Shown here: positions 22,454 through 34,869 of the stretch, in pieces
Layout: each line of letters opens with the position of its first letter
How positions within the stretch are numbered: position 1 is the first letter of the stretch
Assembly: GCA_011947345.1 (NCBI GenBank)
Contig: JAAVTG010000077.1
Coordinates: 1 to 64,000, forward strand
Length of the DNA: 64,000 nt
Reading direction: 5' to 3'
Origin: Phytophthora quininea
Lineage: Eukaryota; Oomycota; Peronosporomycetes; Peronosporales; Peronosporaceae
Made by a program: the position numbers and the translations under genes
The notes under the pieces: generated by a model
What the model saw: the letters and a program-made list of their open reading frames with translations, nothing else
Database searches by the model: none
Told to the model about the DNA's origin: nothing

Positions 22454-23465
22454 CTGAGTCCAACTACGAGTGCAAAATTAACAGTTTTGAATGCAAATTA
22501 AGGAGGTGCCAACCCAATCTTGGGCGGTTTCCACTAATCTTCAACAACCCAAACTAACTCTGTCAAGTATGAATGACAACCAGTCCAAGCATGACCGGGC
22601 ATAGGTGTAGACGGCCCGAAACATTTAGAGACGTATGAACGATAAGTCTGAAGATGAAATGACGAAGAGGTTCAACCTTGACATGATAATCCGGTTCAAT
22701 GATCAGGACTGCGTGGTGACGTGTGCAAAAGCGAAGCAATAGAAAACGTATATTGTACACGTAGAGATGTGCTTGAGTAACCACCATGAGGAGATCATCT
22801 TGCTTGCGGGGTTGCAAAAAAATGAAGCTGATTCCGCGATAACACATCAAGCTGATACATCCAGGTGGATGCGAGACTAGAAGGAAATTCGCTTTCTTGA
22901 AGCTCCACCACATTACCATGGCCCCCATCAACGGACCGCGGTTCGGCATAGGACAGGTTTGGTTGGATTTCCTCTTATCATCGATTTGGTTGTGTGTATT
23001 CAAGGACAAACAAAACAGCTTTATCTGCTCACTTCGACATTAGCCACAAATAACTCAAGTTCTCTTCAATAACTTCAGTAAAAAAAAGTTATCGTCAGGT
23101 CATATGAACCAGATAGAAGTGTATCCGTACATGAAAGACTTCTTATCCGAGCGGATATCACCTCTTGTAATTTCAAAGAAAGCTAGCATGATTGAAATTT
23201 CGTCCTCGAATACGCGCGGGGAATCGAAATGGGCCGGCATGTCACCGGTGGCGTATTTGACAAGGGAAGATGTACGAATCGTACAATAATGGCGTGTAGC
23301 TTCAAACGTGACCACCGGAGATGTTTATTCTATAATGTGTGGACCACCCAGTGTGGTCCGCCACAGAATTTTTTTTAGAAAATATAAATTTCACCCCTCC
23401 AGCTCACTCTCCTTTTTGCGTGGCGAGAGAACAACGCGCGAGGGAAACCGCACGCGGCCACGAGA
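22454..23465. other. Unassigned region up to the TAF4-like gene
   Basis: The longest frame (22563-23009, minus) and a short one at 23104-23289 (+) show no domain. An imperfect inverted repeat around 23340-23366 (TGGACCAC / GTGGTCC) could be a transposon end. The last ~100 bases before 23466 should be the promoter of the TAF4-like gene, which marks the right edge of the transposon island. Confidence 0.3.
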
Positions 23466-26400
23466 ATGAGCGCTCCCATCGACGACCTGCTGTTCGGCGG
23501 CGATGACTCCGGCGACGAGGACGAGATGAACGGTGCGTCAGTTCGCCGTCCCTCCGTCTCCTTTCCTGATTCTGTCTCGCTAACGCGTCCTCCTCCCTCC
23601 GTAATTGTTTGAACCCGACAGTCGGCATGCCCACGATGCGCTCGTACAGCGGCGTGCCGCTCACCGCGTCGCCTGTGGCGCCTCCTGGAGGTCTACTAGC
23701 TCCTACTATGGCAGCTCCAGCAGCCTCCAAGCCGCTGGCGACGCCTATCCTACCTCAACCGCTGGCACCCGCTCCTGCAGGTCAGAGCGATGATCATTTC
23801 GAGATCTCCGAGTAGTTCGTCTCACTTTTGCCTTTTACTACTGGTATTTTGTATAGCGCCTAAGCCTTTGGCTGCTGCGCCGGCCAAACCAGCGACGGGG
23901 AATGGCCAGCAAATGTTCCAGCAAATGTTCGCCCTCCTGAAGCAGATGCTGCCAGACCAACAATACGCCAAGCTGCACGACGAGATGCGGAAGGGCAACG
24001 GGGTACGCGTTGAAGCAGCGGAGGGTTCTAAACATCACAGAGCTAATTGTTGTGGCGGCGTTGGCAGAATGATATTAAGGCCATTGTGGATATCATCAAG
24101 CGCATCGCTGGCGACGCGATCTTCGCCAGTGTGATCCAGAAGATGGACTTGACACGAGCTTTCCCGACGAACAACACGGTTGGTGTTTTCTTTCGCTTGG
24201 GCTGCACGTTTTAAGCTAACCCTGCTTCGGTTGATGTTTAGGGAGTGAAAGCGGAGCCTGGTACGACACGTACGTCGCCAACATCGACGTCGCCTGGCAC
24301 GGCGAATAGGCCGCTAGCAGCGAGACCTGTCGGGGCGACAACAACGGCGTCTCCCAAGCCAACGACCATTGCCCCGAACACACGGCCTATTGCCGCAGCT
24401 CTTGGTGCAACGCCGGTAGAGATGCCTGCCGCAATTGCTGCCGCTACGTCAGCTCAAATTCAGAGACCAGCTACTATCCAGCCGCCAGCCACTGCTGGGG
24501 TTAAGATTGCTGCTGCAGGTGTCAAGCCCGAGCCATCAACTGCCTCGATTATCACCAGCAGTGCCACCACTACGACTTCTGCCACTCCACAGACGAGGAA
24601 CGAAGCTTTGGAGAAGATTTTATTCGCGAAAAAGCTGCTGTCTCATGCTGCTAGTTGTACGCAACCGCACGGCGTGTGTCAGGTGAAGAAATGCGATGAT
24701 GTGCGCCGGGTTTTCAAACACAGCACGTCGTGTGGGGTGCAAACGGTTGCTCTCACTGTGAGCAGTTAAAGGGGCTGGTTAAGTATCACGCCAAGGAATG
24801 CCCCGTTGGTATTACGGAGCATTGCTCGATCCCGTTTTGCGATGGCTTGCGACGGTCGTATGCTCAGGCTGCTGCTGCACTCGCAGCAAAATCGAAAGCA
24901 CAGGGAGTTGGTAGCGATGACGACGACGATAACACGCCGCTATCTTCCGCTGTGAACAAGGCCAAGAAGCACGCAAAAGCGAAATCCCCAAAGAGCCCAG
25001 CAATGAACCGTGTTGGGATTGCTCATCCTGGTATGAAGCAAAGAGCTCGAACGGGTCTCTATCCGAGCCGTTGTGAATCTAACGTGTCTTTGATGTCCTC
25101 TATTGTAGCTGCCAAGCCTCACGAGCAAAAGAATGTGACTGCAAATATGACGCAAGAATACGGCCGACTGCTCCAGTTGATTCTGCACGTTGAAAAGTGC
25201 AAAACTAGCTCGTGTCCGGTTGGTGAAGAATGTGCGGAATCGAAGGCACTGATGCAGCAGATGAACTCTCCGAACCCCCTGTAAGCTCTTTCATGCGCAT
25301 GTGATTATCTATGTCATGCTTACACGTTACTGCCTGATGCTGATAGGCTCGGGTGAAGACTTACAAACAAGTGTATGGGCACTACAAGACTTGCGTTGCG
25401 AAGAACAACACTTCCAAATGCCCAATGTGCAGGATTGGCTTGCTACCCATTATGCCTTCGTACACGGCCGCCAGTCCCACTGCAGTTCTCCACCCGCAAC
25501 TGAAGACATCACCGAGCAATGCTATTATGCCTGGAATGGTTGCCTCCCCTTCACCGTCAGCAGCACTGAACAAGCGCGGGAGTACCGTTGTATCGCCGAC
25601 GCCTCGTTCCCCTTCGAAAAGGCCCGCACAATCACCAACAACCGGGGCAAATCGACGGCAGCGGAGGCTGCAGCGCTTAGTGCTGCTGCCTCCGAAATGG
25701 TGAGTCAGGAGCTAGCTCAGGCGAGCGTTGCAGATATCCGTAGAGAGGCGGACGTGCTCACGCACACGAAGATTGAGCTTAGTACAGAGCGTCGGATCAT
25801 GATGGAGGGCGGTGTTCGGCGTGCACGGATGGCGGAGCAGCTGTCCAGCCAAAAGAAGAGTGGGTGGAGAAAGATTTATTTAATTCGGAGACTCTGCGCG
25901 CTCAGATGCGCGATGCGAGTCGGCGGTCAGGTGTCGGACTTGGAGGGCAGACCAGTGAAGTGATGTCTTATGCTCTGCATGAGTACCTGAAGCAAGTGGT
26001 TGAGGAAATGGTGGAGATCTCGAAACAACGCGGCGATTCGCTTGCTCAGTCGTTGGAGGCCATGCAGAAGACTCGTCAGGTTGCGCTTGGACGACCCGGG
26101 TCGCGTATGGATCTCTCAGCGACGGACATTTTGCGCGTCAGTTGTGAGGACTCATTCGCCAGGTTGAGGCAAGAGGATTTAGCGCTGCGCTCGCAGTTGC
26201 TGGAGGATGCAAGACGCGAGGAGCAGATCGAGAGAGAGCGTGCCAAGAAGCGCAAGAAGGTTGACCGCAGTAAGCAAAGTCAGGACGAGAGGGACGAGGC
26301 CGAGATGGACATTGAGGAGCTGGCAGTGAAGGACTTGAAGGAGCGTCTGCTGCAATACGACCGAGGCGGGGTGCTCAAAGTGGATGGCCGCGTGAACGAG

Positions 26401-26553
26401 AGCATCTCCATGAAGTACGGACCGCGCGAGACGGACAACCAAGTGACGATGGCAGATGTCAACTACTGGCTCGTGAGCCAGAAGCCGTACATTCGGCCCA
26501 AGCTCTTTGTGCGCGCAGAGGCCGCACGCATCGTCACGAAGGCGCTACCGTGA
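23466..26553 (+). CDS. TAF4: TFIID subunit 4 (TAF4)-like protein with TAZ zinc fingers, seven exons
   Basis: Likely TFIID scaffold subunit. Exons: 23466-23532, 23622-23780, 23857-24002, 24068-24178, 24242-25030, 25109-25280, 25347-26553, with GT-AG introns. Order of parts: acidic N-terminus (DDLLFGGDDSGDEDE); Ala/Pro-rich stretch; a short helical domain like the RST/TAFH region (FALLKQMLPDQQYAKLHDEM to FASVIQKMDL); first TAZ-like finger set (SHAASC...C...C, HSTSC, GCSHC, YHAKECP, HCSIPFC); second set (LHVEKCKTSSCPVGEEC, HYKTC, CPMC); then the TAF4 C-terminal domain (SEVMSYALHEYLKQVVEEMV, later TMADVNYWL) that pairs with TAF12. Four single-base losses (near 24730, 25281, 25640, 25862) interrupt the frame. 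Three lie in G runs and the other fits a lost T, so they look like sequence errors. TAZ fingers are normally found in CBP/p300. Confidence 0.8.
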
Positions 26554-26795
26554 GATTTTTTTTTTGCGAATTGCGAGGCCCTGGCACTGACAAAGAGCTA
26601 ACTAGCCGCAATAAATTAAAAAGCACGAGGCAGCCTTCGCGACGGCTCGTTGCTCGTGAGCTCGCATGGTTTGGTTATTGTTTATTGTTAGTTATTATTC
26701 GAAGCGCGAATGGATCCGCACCTCCCCTTTCTTCAGTGCCTCTGGGATGTTTGCCGTGCGGAAGGCGTAGACATCGGACTCGATCGGCAGACCTC
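26554..26795. other. Convergent 3' region
   Basis: Space between the TAF4-like gene and the Rieske gene, which converge. It begins with a T10 tract just after the TAF4 stop. A small plus frame at 26710-26895 overlaps the Rieske 3' end and is not supported. Confidence 0.4.
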
Positions 26796-27414
26796 CTACG
26801 AGACCAACACGACATCGTCAGCTTCTGAAACCAGCAGCACCATTGCTGCCATCAATGAACTTTTACCTGGAACTGCAGAGGAATCAGCAACGTAAATGTC
26901 TTGTCCGTCGTTGCGGAGCTCGACAAAGTGGGTGCGCTGTTTCACGCCCTTGGATTTAACCTTGGGCGGCGAAGGCAGCAGTTTGCCTGCGGGAGACATG
27001 GCCATGTCCACTCCTTTGTAGAGTCCTTCGCCAGTCTCCACTGCAATGTGGTAGGCATGCCACGGACACTTGATCGTCACTTTTCCCCCAGTTCTTCGAT
27101 ATCTCCATTGACCAGAGGTCCTCCATGATCTAGCAACAGGAAGAAGCAATGTTAGGAGGACAGGTGCATTTTACAATGGCCATCACCACCGGGAACGCAC
27201 GATAGCAGGCTTGGTCCATGCAGAAGACTTGCCCTCGAATGTTAACCAGCATCACACTACGCTCGGACGACGGCAGCTGTGTACATTTCTTGGCCCCAGG
27301 AGGCAGCTCCGACAGCTTACACACGAACTCGTACGCCAACAACTCTTCTGCCATCGCCAGCCCCTCGTTCCGCGAATCTGAATTTATCGGAGACAACGAG
27401 AAAAATGTAGCCAT
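26796..27414 (-). CDS. Rieske [2Fe-2S] domain protein (RFESD-like), two exons
   Basis: Small stand-alone Rieske ferredoxin-like protein. Exon 1 runs from 27414 (MATFFSLSPINSD) or from an internal Met (MAEELLAYEFV) to about 27202; a GT-AG intron of ~75 bp follows; exon 2 runs from about 27126 to 26796. Splicing joins C-Y and H-H-G-G-P-L, giving the first cluster ligands (C-x-H), and the second pair is CPWHAYHIAVETGEGLYKG (C-x2-H). KSKGVKQRTHFVELRN follows, as in animal RFESD. One G is missing from a G run near 27091, breaking the frame between the two ligand pairs. The C-terminal ~30 residues are hydrophobic. The electron partner is unknown. Confidence 0.8.
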
Positions 27415-27565
27415 TTACTCAAGCCACCTGATCTCGGTAGCACTTGTGTTGTATCTCGCCATCTACTGTAGGAAGCTTCAACGCATTTATTATTTTATCA
27501 CTGCCGCCATCGGAAGGTGCTGCGAATACGATGTTTGTCCATATCCTTGTTTGCTGAAGAAATCG

Positions 27566-29339
27566 TTAAAACGATCCAGTCTCATCCAGTCGCGATGACT
27601 TCCGTCGCGGCATCGGAGACGCGACAAAATCGCCATTGAGCCGAACGATAGAGGCCCGACGGCTTCCCACACTGGTAAGTGACAGCGGTGTAAATTCCTC
27701 CATGTCTCTGGGCAGTGGCGTCCCAGCGGCCTGCTCTTTTGTCATCATCATTCCGCTCTCTGAGAAGTAGGATCCGAGCAGTGTAAACGCTCCAGCCAGA
27801 ACCGAGGACACCATCAGCGACAGAGCCCACACGCCGTAGCCGCCATTGTCAATAACATTCCCCATCACGGCGCCAGACAAACCCGTCGAGAAGTAGCCGA
27901 CCGCCGTCATCACACCGGCAGCTCCGGCTGCAATATCTTGAGATAAATCGCCCGGCACCGTGTAACTCAGCAGCGTGTAGTTCCCAAGCAAGAAGACGCT
28001 CGACAGGAAAATTAACACGCCAAGAGTTCCCACACTGCAAGTGGCGCTCACAAGGTAGATGATACTCAACACGATCGCCTGCAAAATCGAGAAGATGAAA
28101 ATGGGCATCACTCGATCCGAGTGGAAGATGACGTCGCTCAGCCAGCCGCAGAGAATGCCGCCGACGAACCCTCCCATGGTCCACGCGCCGCCAATAACAG
28201 CAGTATCATCAGACGTGAGCGGGCTCTCTCTTACAGCGTCAAAGAATGATAGGAACCAGTTCAGAAATCCGTCCCGAGCCCAGCACAGGAAGAAGATGGC
28301 GCCGAGATATCCGAGGAATGTGTAGTTCCGCATAAGTTGTTGCATCTGTTGTCTTGGAGTCAGAGAGAACTCTTCGTCCTCATCCTCTGACGACGAAATT
28401 CGCTGTAAGATGGATTGTGTTTCGTCGCTATAGTCGCGAGTATCAGCGGGGCAATTCTTCACGTAGCAAGAAATGACCAAAGCCATCACGAACAATACCG
28501 CCCCGGGGATGGCAAAAACGTACGCCCATCCAAGCGAAGCGATGATACTGCTCCTGTTCCTAGCGACAAATAGTATCCACTCGTGAGCATGATGTTGAAC
28601 ACTCCGGCGAACATTCCCCTTTCACTTGCTGCATACCACGCCGCATTGATTTTCACCACTGCGCTGGTGCCAAACCCTTGTACGAGCACGTTGGAAGCGT
28701 AGAGCAAGACGAACAACGCTTGCTCTGCAGCTTTTGGCATGTTGCAAAGGAACAATACGCCCAGCGACAGATTGCACAACGCTGCACCGAGGCACGCAGC
28801 GAGCATGCCGTTCTTGCCGCCAATGTGGTCCGTGAATTGACCTGTAAAGGGACCGCTGACAGCGTACGCCCACGATCCTGCCGACAATACCCTATCACAA
28901 CACCAATAAGTCTCTCAATCAAGATGCAGCCGTGAACCGATCTGTGATGCACGTACCAGCCCATGTAGGTCGACGAAAAGCCCAACTGGTCTCGTACGGC
29001 GGAGACGTTGCCAGCAGCGACGTTGTATCTTGCCATGTAGAAAGCTGCGTAGGCGATCCCCATTGGGAACCAGTTCTGCAGTCGTCTCCATCTTGAATGG
29101 CAACGGTGTCAAGTGGATCATCGGTCAATGCGCAAACAATAAGAAGTTCCGTCCTACCGATAGCCGCGCGAGTGCAGCGCCTTGCCCTCCGGACTCAACT
29201 CCACGTCGTAGACTGCACCGCCGACGACGAAGACGAGGATGAACACTGAGATGACAGCTTCAGCAGTCATGGAGAAGGCGTCGTTGCGACTTGAGTGCGA
29301 TGGAGCGGATCCGATAATGGAGGACCGCGACGGGGTCAT
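27566..29339 (-). CDS. SLC37-like major facilitator permease, copy 1, three exons
   Basis: Twelve-helix major facilitator of the organophosphate/sugar-phosphate antiporter group (GlpT, UhpT, SLC37). Exons: 29158-29339, 28957-29091, 27566-28891; GT-AG introns. Seen: NWFPMGIAYAAFYMARYNV (helix 1, with the Arg that substrate phosphate pairs with in this group), GPFTGQFTDHIGGKNGM (MFS loop 2-3 motif), long acidic central loop (SSSEDEDEEFSLTPRQQ), WTMGGFVGGILCGWLSDVIF (second loop motif) and a basic tail. One A is missing near 28548 and splits the frame at GTG|SIIASLGWAY; copy 2 shows the intact reading there. Tandem with copy 2 on the same strand, 238 bp apart. Substrate not known. Confidence 0.85.
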
Positions 29340-29576
29340 GGTCAGCCAGCCGGCAACGTCAGTCGCCTCTCATGACCGCGTGGCGCAGTGCGACGTCAGT
29401 GGCGGTGAATGGACGAGTTTCGGTAGCATGCAAGTCCCTCGCAGCAGTGCACTGTCCTTTACGATTCGGAAACTGTGAAGTGGTGATGGGCAAAGCTGAA
29501 GTATCTGCCAGGTGAGTTATCGAACTGACTGCTAGAAACCAAAACTTCTTCGCAAATAACGTAATTGACTATTGAT

Positions 29577-31285
29577 CTAAGCTGTCGAAGCGGCTTCTTG
29601 GCTTGCAGGCGTTGGTAGCACTACTACTACGACGTCCTCTTCCACCTGAATGACCGACTCAGAGCAGTACGTGACATTTTCATCGCTGTCTTTTGTTGGA
29701 ATCGGGTTCACCACTGCCGGTTGCTGCTTCGTCGACTTCTTCTCGCCTTTCCCAGAGAAATACGAGCCCAGTAGAGTGAACACTCCTGCCAGAATCGATC
29801 CCGACATGAGCGAGATCGCCCAAACGAAGTAGCCGCCTCCACCGACAATATTCCCCATGACGACTCCAGACAAACCAGTGGAAAAATACCCGACTGCTGT
29901 CATAATTCCGGATGCCCCTGCTGCGATTTCACGTGGCAGATCTGACGGAACAGTGTAGCTCAACAGCGTGTAGTTGCCTAACAAAAACACGCTCGACAAG
30001 AAGATCAACAGTCCCAACACTGGCACGCTGCATGAAGCACTGACGAAGTAGAGCAACCCCAGCATGAAAGCCTGCAGGATCGAGAACACGAAGATCGGCT
30101 TGACTCGATCGCCGTGGAAGATGACGTCGCTGAACCACCCGCAGAGAATGCCGCCGACAAAGCCTCCCATGGTCCAAGCGCCTCCGATGATCGCGGTTTC
30201 GTCCGCAGTGAGTGGGTGTTCACGAACGGCATCGAAGAAGGAGAGAAACCAGTTGAGGAAGCCATCGCGCGCCCAGCAGAGGAAAAGACGGCCGTCAAGT
30301 ACCCGAGGAATGTGGGGTTCTTCTTGAGCTGCCTCATCTGTTCCTTTGGGGTTAGTCCAGCAGCTTTCACTTTCCCATCCTCACCCGCTGCTGTCTTGCT
30401 GCTCATATTTGCCTTAGAAGGCGAATTTTTCAATTCGTTCTCAGACAAACTGTTGGTGTCGGCTGGACGATTCTTGACGAAGTGAGAGATGGTGAGGCCC
30501 ATAGCAAGAAGCATCATACCAGGAATGACAAACACAAACGCCCACCCCAGCGAGTCGATGATAGTGCTTCCCGTCCCAAGAGCCAGAAAGTATCCGCTGG
30601 TCAACATGATGTTGAAGACGCCCGCAAACATCCCCGCTCGCTCGGCGCGTACCACGACGCATTAATCTTGACGACGGCGCTGGTACCAAAACCCTGAACC
30701 AACACGTTGGACGCGTAGAAGAACATGAAGAGCGTCTTCTGCGCAATAAGCGGCAGGTTGCACAGGAAGAGCAGACCGAGCGACAGGTTGCACACCGCAG
30801 CACCCAAGCATGCCAGAATCATGCCGTTCTTGCCTCCGATACGATCGGTAAACTGCCCCGTCAAGGGCCCACTAGCAGCGTAAGACCAGGAACCAGCAGA
30901 AAGCACCCTGCAAGGACAGCAACTTGTGAATTTCTGTGTACACTGTACATATACAAGGTAAGAAAAGTATAATACATACCATCCCATGAATGCTGCCGAG
31001 AAGCCGAGTTGGTCACGCACAGCAGACACATTGCCAGCAGCGACATTGTATCTTGCCATGTAGAACGCAGCATAGGCGACGCCCATGGGGAACCAATTCT
31101 GAAGGCGGCGCCATCTGCAGAAACAAAAGTTAGAGTTTTGCAAACACGATGAAACAGAAATGATCGTCTTACCGATAGCGACGCGAGTGCAGCTCTCGTC
31201 CTTGTGGGCTCAAATACACGTCGTAGACGACCCCGCAGACGACGAAGAGGAGGATCAGCAACGAAATAACCACCTGCGCGCCCAT
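29577..31285 (-). CDS. SLC37-like major facilitator permease, copy 2, three exons
   Basis: Paralogue of the gene at 27566-29339 with the same intron positions (introns near 30910-30978 and 31115-31172). Starts MGAQVVISLLILLFVVCG. Key parts: NWFPMGVAYAAFYMARYNV, GPLTGQFTDRIGGKNGM, KINASWY, WTMGGFVGGILCGWFSDVIF and a C-tail that differs completely from copy 1 (VEEDVVVVVLPTPAS). Single missing bases at about 30627 (G run) and 30292 (T run) break the frame; in both places copy 1 carries the uninterrupted reading. The central loop has KSPSKANMSS-type Ser/Lys stretches instead of the acidic loop of copy 1. Expected role: phosphate-linked antiport of a sugar phosphate or glycerol-3-phosphate at an internal or plasma membrane. 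Confidence 0.85.
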
Positions 31286-31547
31286 GCTGTGAGATTTGCT
31301 TGGGCAATGCGGAGGATGGTTTGGGAGTGAGGAGATTCGACCATCCAGTCCAGCGCTGGGATGCTACGCATTTCATGCCGCGTCACATGATTCGCATTGA
31401 CTGCTAATAATGGGCAAGGGAAGTTGAAGCGTTCAATCGCACGCATCAGTTTTAGCCGGATACCAAGGAAGCGGCATCGGTGTTTGATCTCTGTCATCCG
31501 CTCCTTTGGCTCTAGTAGCAAGGTCGAGTAAATTGCCAACTCAACCT

Positions 31548-33672
31548 TTACGGCAGTCCTGCCGTTTTCGTCTTCGTGATCTTCGCGTCTGCTTTGATCA
31601 TCTGCTCGACTGCTCGCGCAACATCCTGCGGCTTGAAGTCCACACGCATGCGCAGCAGTGTTTCGATTGTCTCTAGTGACAACTCTTCACGCACACTTGC
31701 AAGGTAGTCGAGTACGTGAGATGGCTGCATCATGTTCAGGATAAACACAGCCTGGAATAGTCGGGTGAAGGCTGTGCGCAAACTCTTCTGTGGGACCAGT
31801 GTTGACATTCGTGATAGCATGTCCGTGACTTCACGCTCGAGTTGCAGCGCACCCAAATCGTTGAAAGGCTTCTTCGAAGCGAGAAGTGCGCGCTCGACAC
31901 ACGCAGTCAAGTCTTGTGTAACTGCTTCCACCAGGTCCTCAAAAGGTGCACTGCAAAGAGCATGCTCATAACGCTGTAGCTCACGGTTCTTCATGACCTC
32001 CTTCTCCACTAACCGTAGCAAAGGCGATCCTCGTGAACCCAATGCATCGTACTGTGCTGATGTGAGCACGTATTGCAGCTGTTCATCCACTTGACGCTGA
32101 ATCAGCAGCGGTAGTCGTCTACGAAGTGATCGGGACAGGACTTCCTGAACTTCGTTTGCTACGATAGAGCGGAAAGCCTCCGACATATCGGTCATGGGTG
32201 TTGGAAGACATTCGAGGATTGGTGCGTCGGTCGGGAAGCCTGCTCGCGAAGACTCGTCGATCTTTTCTTGCAGCGTGTGGACGAATTCGCCACTCATGAA
32301 GGCCGAGTTGATCGTCATGATGAGTCTCGCTTCTTCTTGGAGAGTCTTCTCTAGATCCTCGTCCACTGCCTGCAGCAGCATATCCGAGAAGGATACCTCG
32401 GTTTGTTCGCCGTCACCCTGGGTATCAAGCCCAGCAGAGCTAGAACTTCTAGCGATACCAGAGTTGGAATTAGTTGCCACATCGGTAGGTATTAGTGGAA
32501 TCACACACGGTCGGCTTGGTAGCGCTAGGATTGCAGGCAGATACTGCGACTCCAACGCGTCCACAAGCGCAATCACGATAGAAAGAGCCGTGTGGTAATT
32601 CATGCTGTATGTAACAGGATCGAGACAGAGGTGAACGTCAGCAAACTTCGTAAATAGCAGAGCACCAGCGAACGAGGCCCATAACTTACCACTGAGAGGC
32701 GCGGAAGAACGCCTTGTTGAGCACGAAGGAAACATCTTCGACCACACTGGAGACATACACTCCCTGCTCCAGCTCCTGCGGCTCAGCGATCGCCGTTGCT
32801 TTGTGCACGGATTGGAACACGTAGAACCTCTCTAGCACCAAATAAACCCCGCTCAACTCCTGCACCTTGGTCTGGAATCCATCACTACCGTCCTGTTTCC
32901 CCAATCCTTCGCACACTGTCGATAAGAATGCTCTGTAGCTCACCAAAACCCGGATAATAAACGCCAACTCGTCTAGGAACAAGTCCATCATCTGCAAACT
33001 CTCGTCCGCTTCCACATCGTCCCCTTCTGGGGCTTGTCGTGGGTCTCTATGCGCCATGGAATTCGCTCTCCGCTCCCACGCTACCATACGTGCGTCTCCT
33101 GCATACATCTGCACCATTTGCAGTGCGATATCCGCACAGGATTCATGGATCGGCCCTAGAACTTGCTGCAGGACTTGGACATCACTGGTCACATCCGCTA
33201 CAGCGTTCATAATGTCTGTAGCCCCCGTGAGTAGCTCACTCAGAGCCTCCACATAGAACGCTCGGTCGATATAGCCGTGCTCGTTGACTTTGGCGTTCTG
33301 CTTGCTCGCTCGGACGCGGTCCAGGCTGGAGCGAGCGCCAGAGCTGAAAATGGTCCCCAGACAGACGGAGAACCTGGCAGCGGCATCTTTTGCAGCGCCC
33401 AACGCTGAGCACCTGGCGAAGGCTGATAGAGCGGCGTCCACATCCACGTCAGGGCCTGTGCAAGCCTGTTTCAGCTGCTCCAGAGCGGTCGTCTGCAGGC
33501 TCTGGGCCTTGAGCTCGCAGGCCTGCAGCATCTCGCCCCGCACAGAGGCCTCCGCGTCCCCGGAGTCGATCTGCACACTCAGACGCATGTCCCCGAGCGC
33601 CTGGCACACCTGGTCCAGCTGCTGCTCCGCGAACGCCACGTAGAAGGACGTCATACTCTGCTCGAAGCCCAT
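31548..33672 (-). CDS. COG4: Conserved oligomeric Golgi complex subunit 4, two exons
   Basis: Subunit of the COG tethering complex, which captures vesicles for retrograde transport at the Golgi. Exon 1 runs 33672 to about 32692 and exon 2 from about 32610 to 31548; the intron is GTAAGT...ACAG. Joined length is about 680 residues with no frameshift. Typical COG4 parts: RFSVCLGTIFSSGARSSLDR region, SGVYLVLERFYVFQSVHKA, VYVSSVVEDVSFVLNKAFFR before the splice and MNYHTALSIVIALVDALESQ after it; the C-terminus contains FTRLFQAVFILNMMQPSHVL. The protein is ~100 residues shorter at the N-terminus than animal COG4, so an upstream exon may be missed, but the UMP-CMP kinase gene lies only ~350 bp away. 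Confidence 0.85.
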
Positions 33673-34018
33673 GGCTGTGCAGATTGATTCGAATGGCTAA
33701 AGTAGTGGTTAAAAGTAGCAGCAGCCACGTCAGCGATTATGCCACCGGTGGAGACAATTGAGTTGAAGATGTCCACAACGGTGCTTTGAAAGCGTCGAAT
33801 TCTTGTTTCTCTCCTTTATCTGGTCACGTGCCTTGTCGTGCTTTGAAGATCTACAGTAGCTACCTTTGAATTGAAGCAGTGAGCTCCTCATTACAAAGTT
33901 TATCTTTTGGTATCGATTTCTTGCAAGTCTGCAGCTACGAGACATCGCGCCAGCATTTGACGTCGCTGGTCTTGTCCTTGACTGCAGCAAAAAGCTCTTC
34001 CCTCGCTCTCTCTCCAGT

Positions 34019-34869
<851 letters not shown>

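Noticed and set aside
26710..26895. Small plus-strand frame of 61 codons ending near the Rieske gene
   Set aside because: Overlaps the 3' coding end of the Rieske protein on the other strand and shows no motif; kept out of the gene list.
33730..34018. Apparent long C-terminal tail of UMP-CMP kinase
   Set aside because: It appears only after a one-base loss in a C run; the alternative frame gives a family-length C-terminus ending at 34019.
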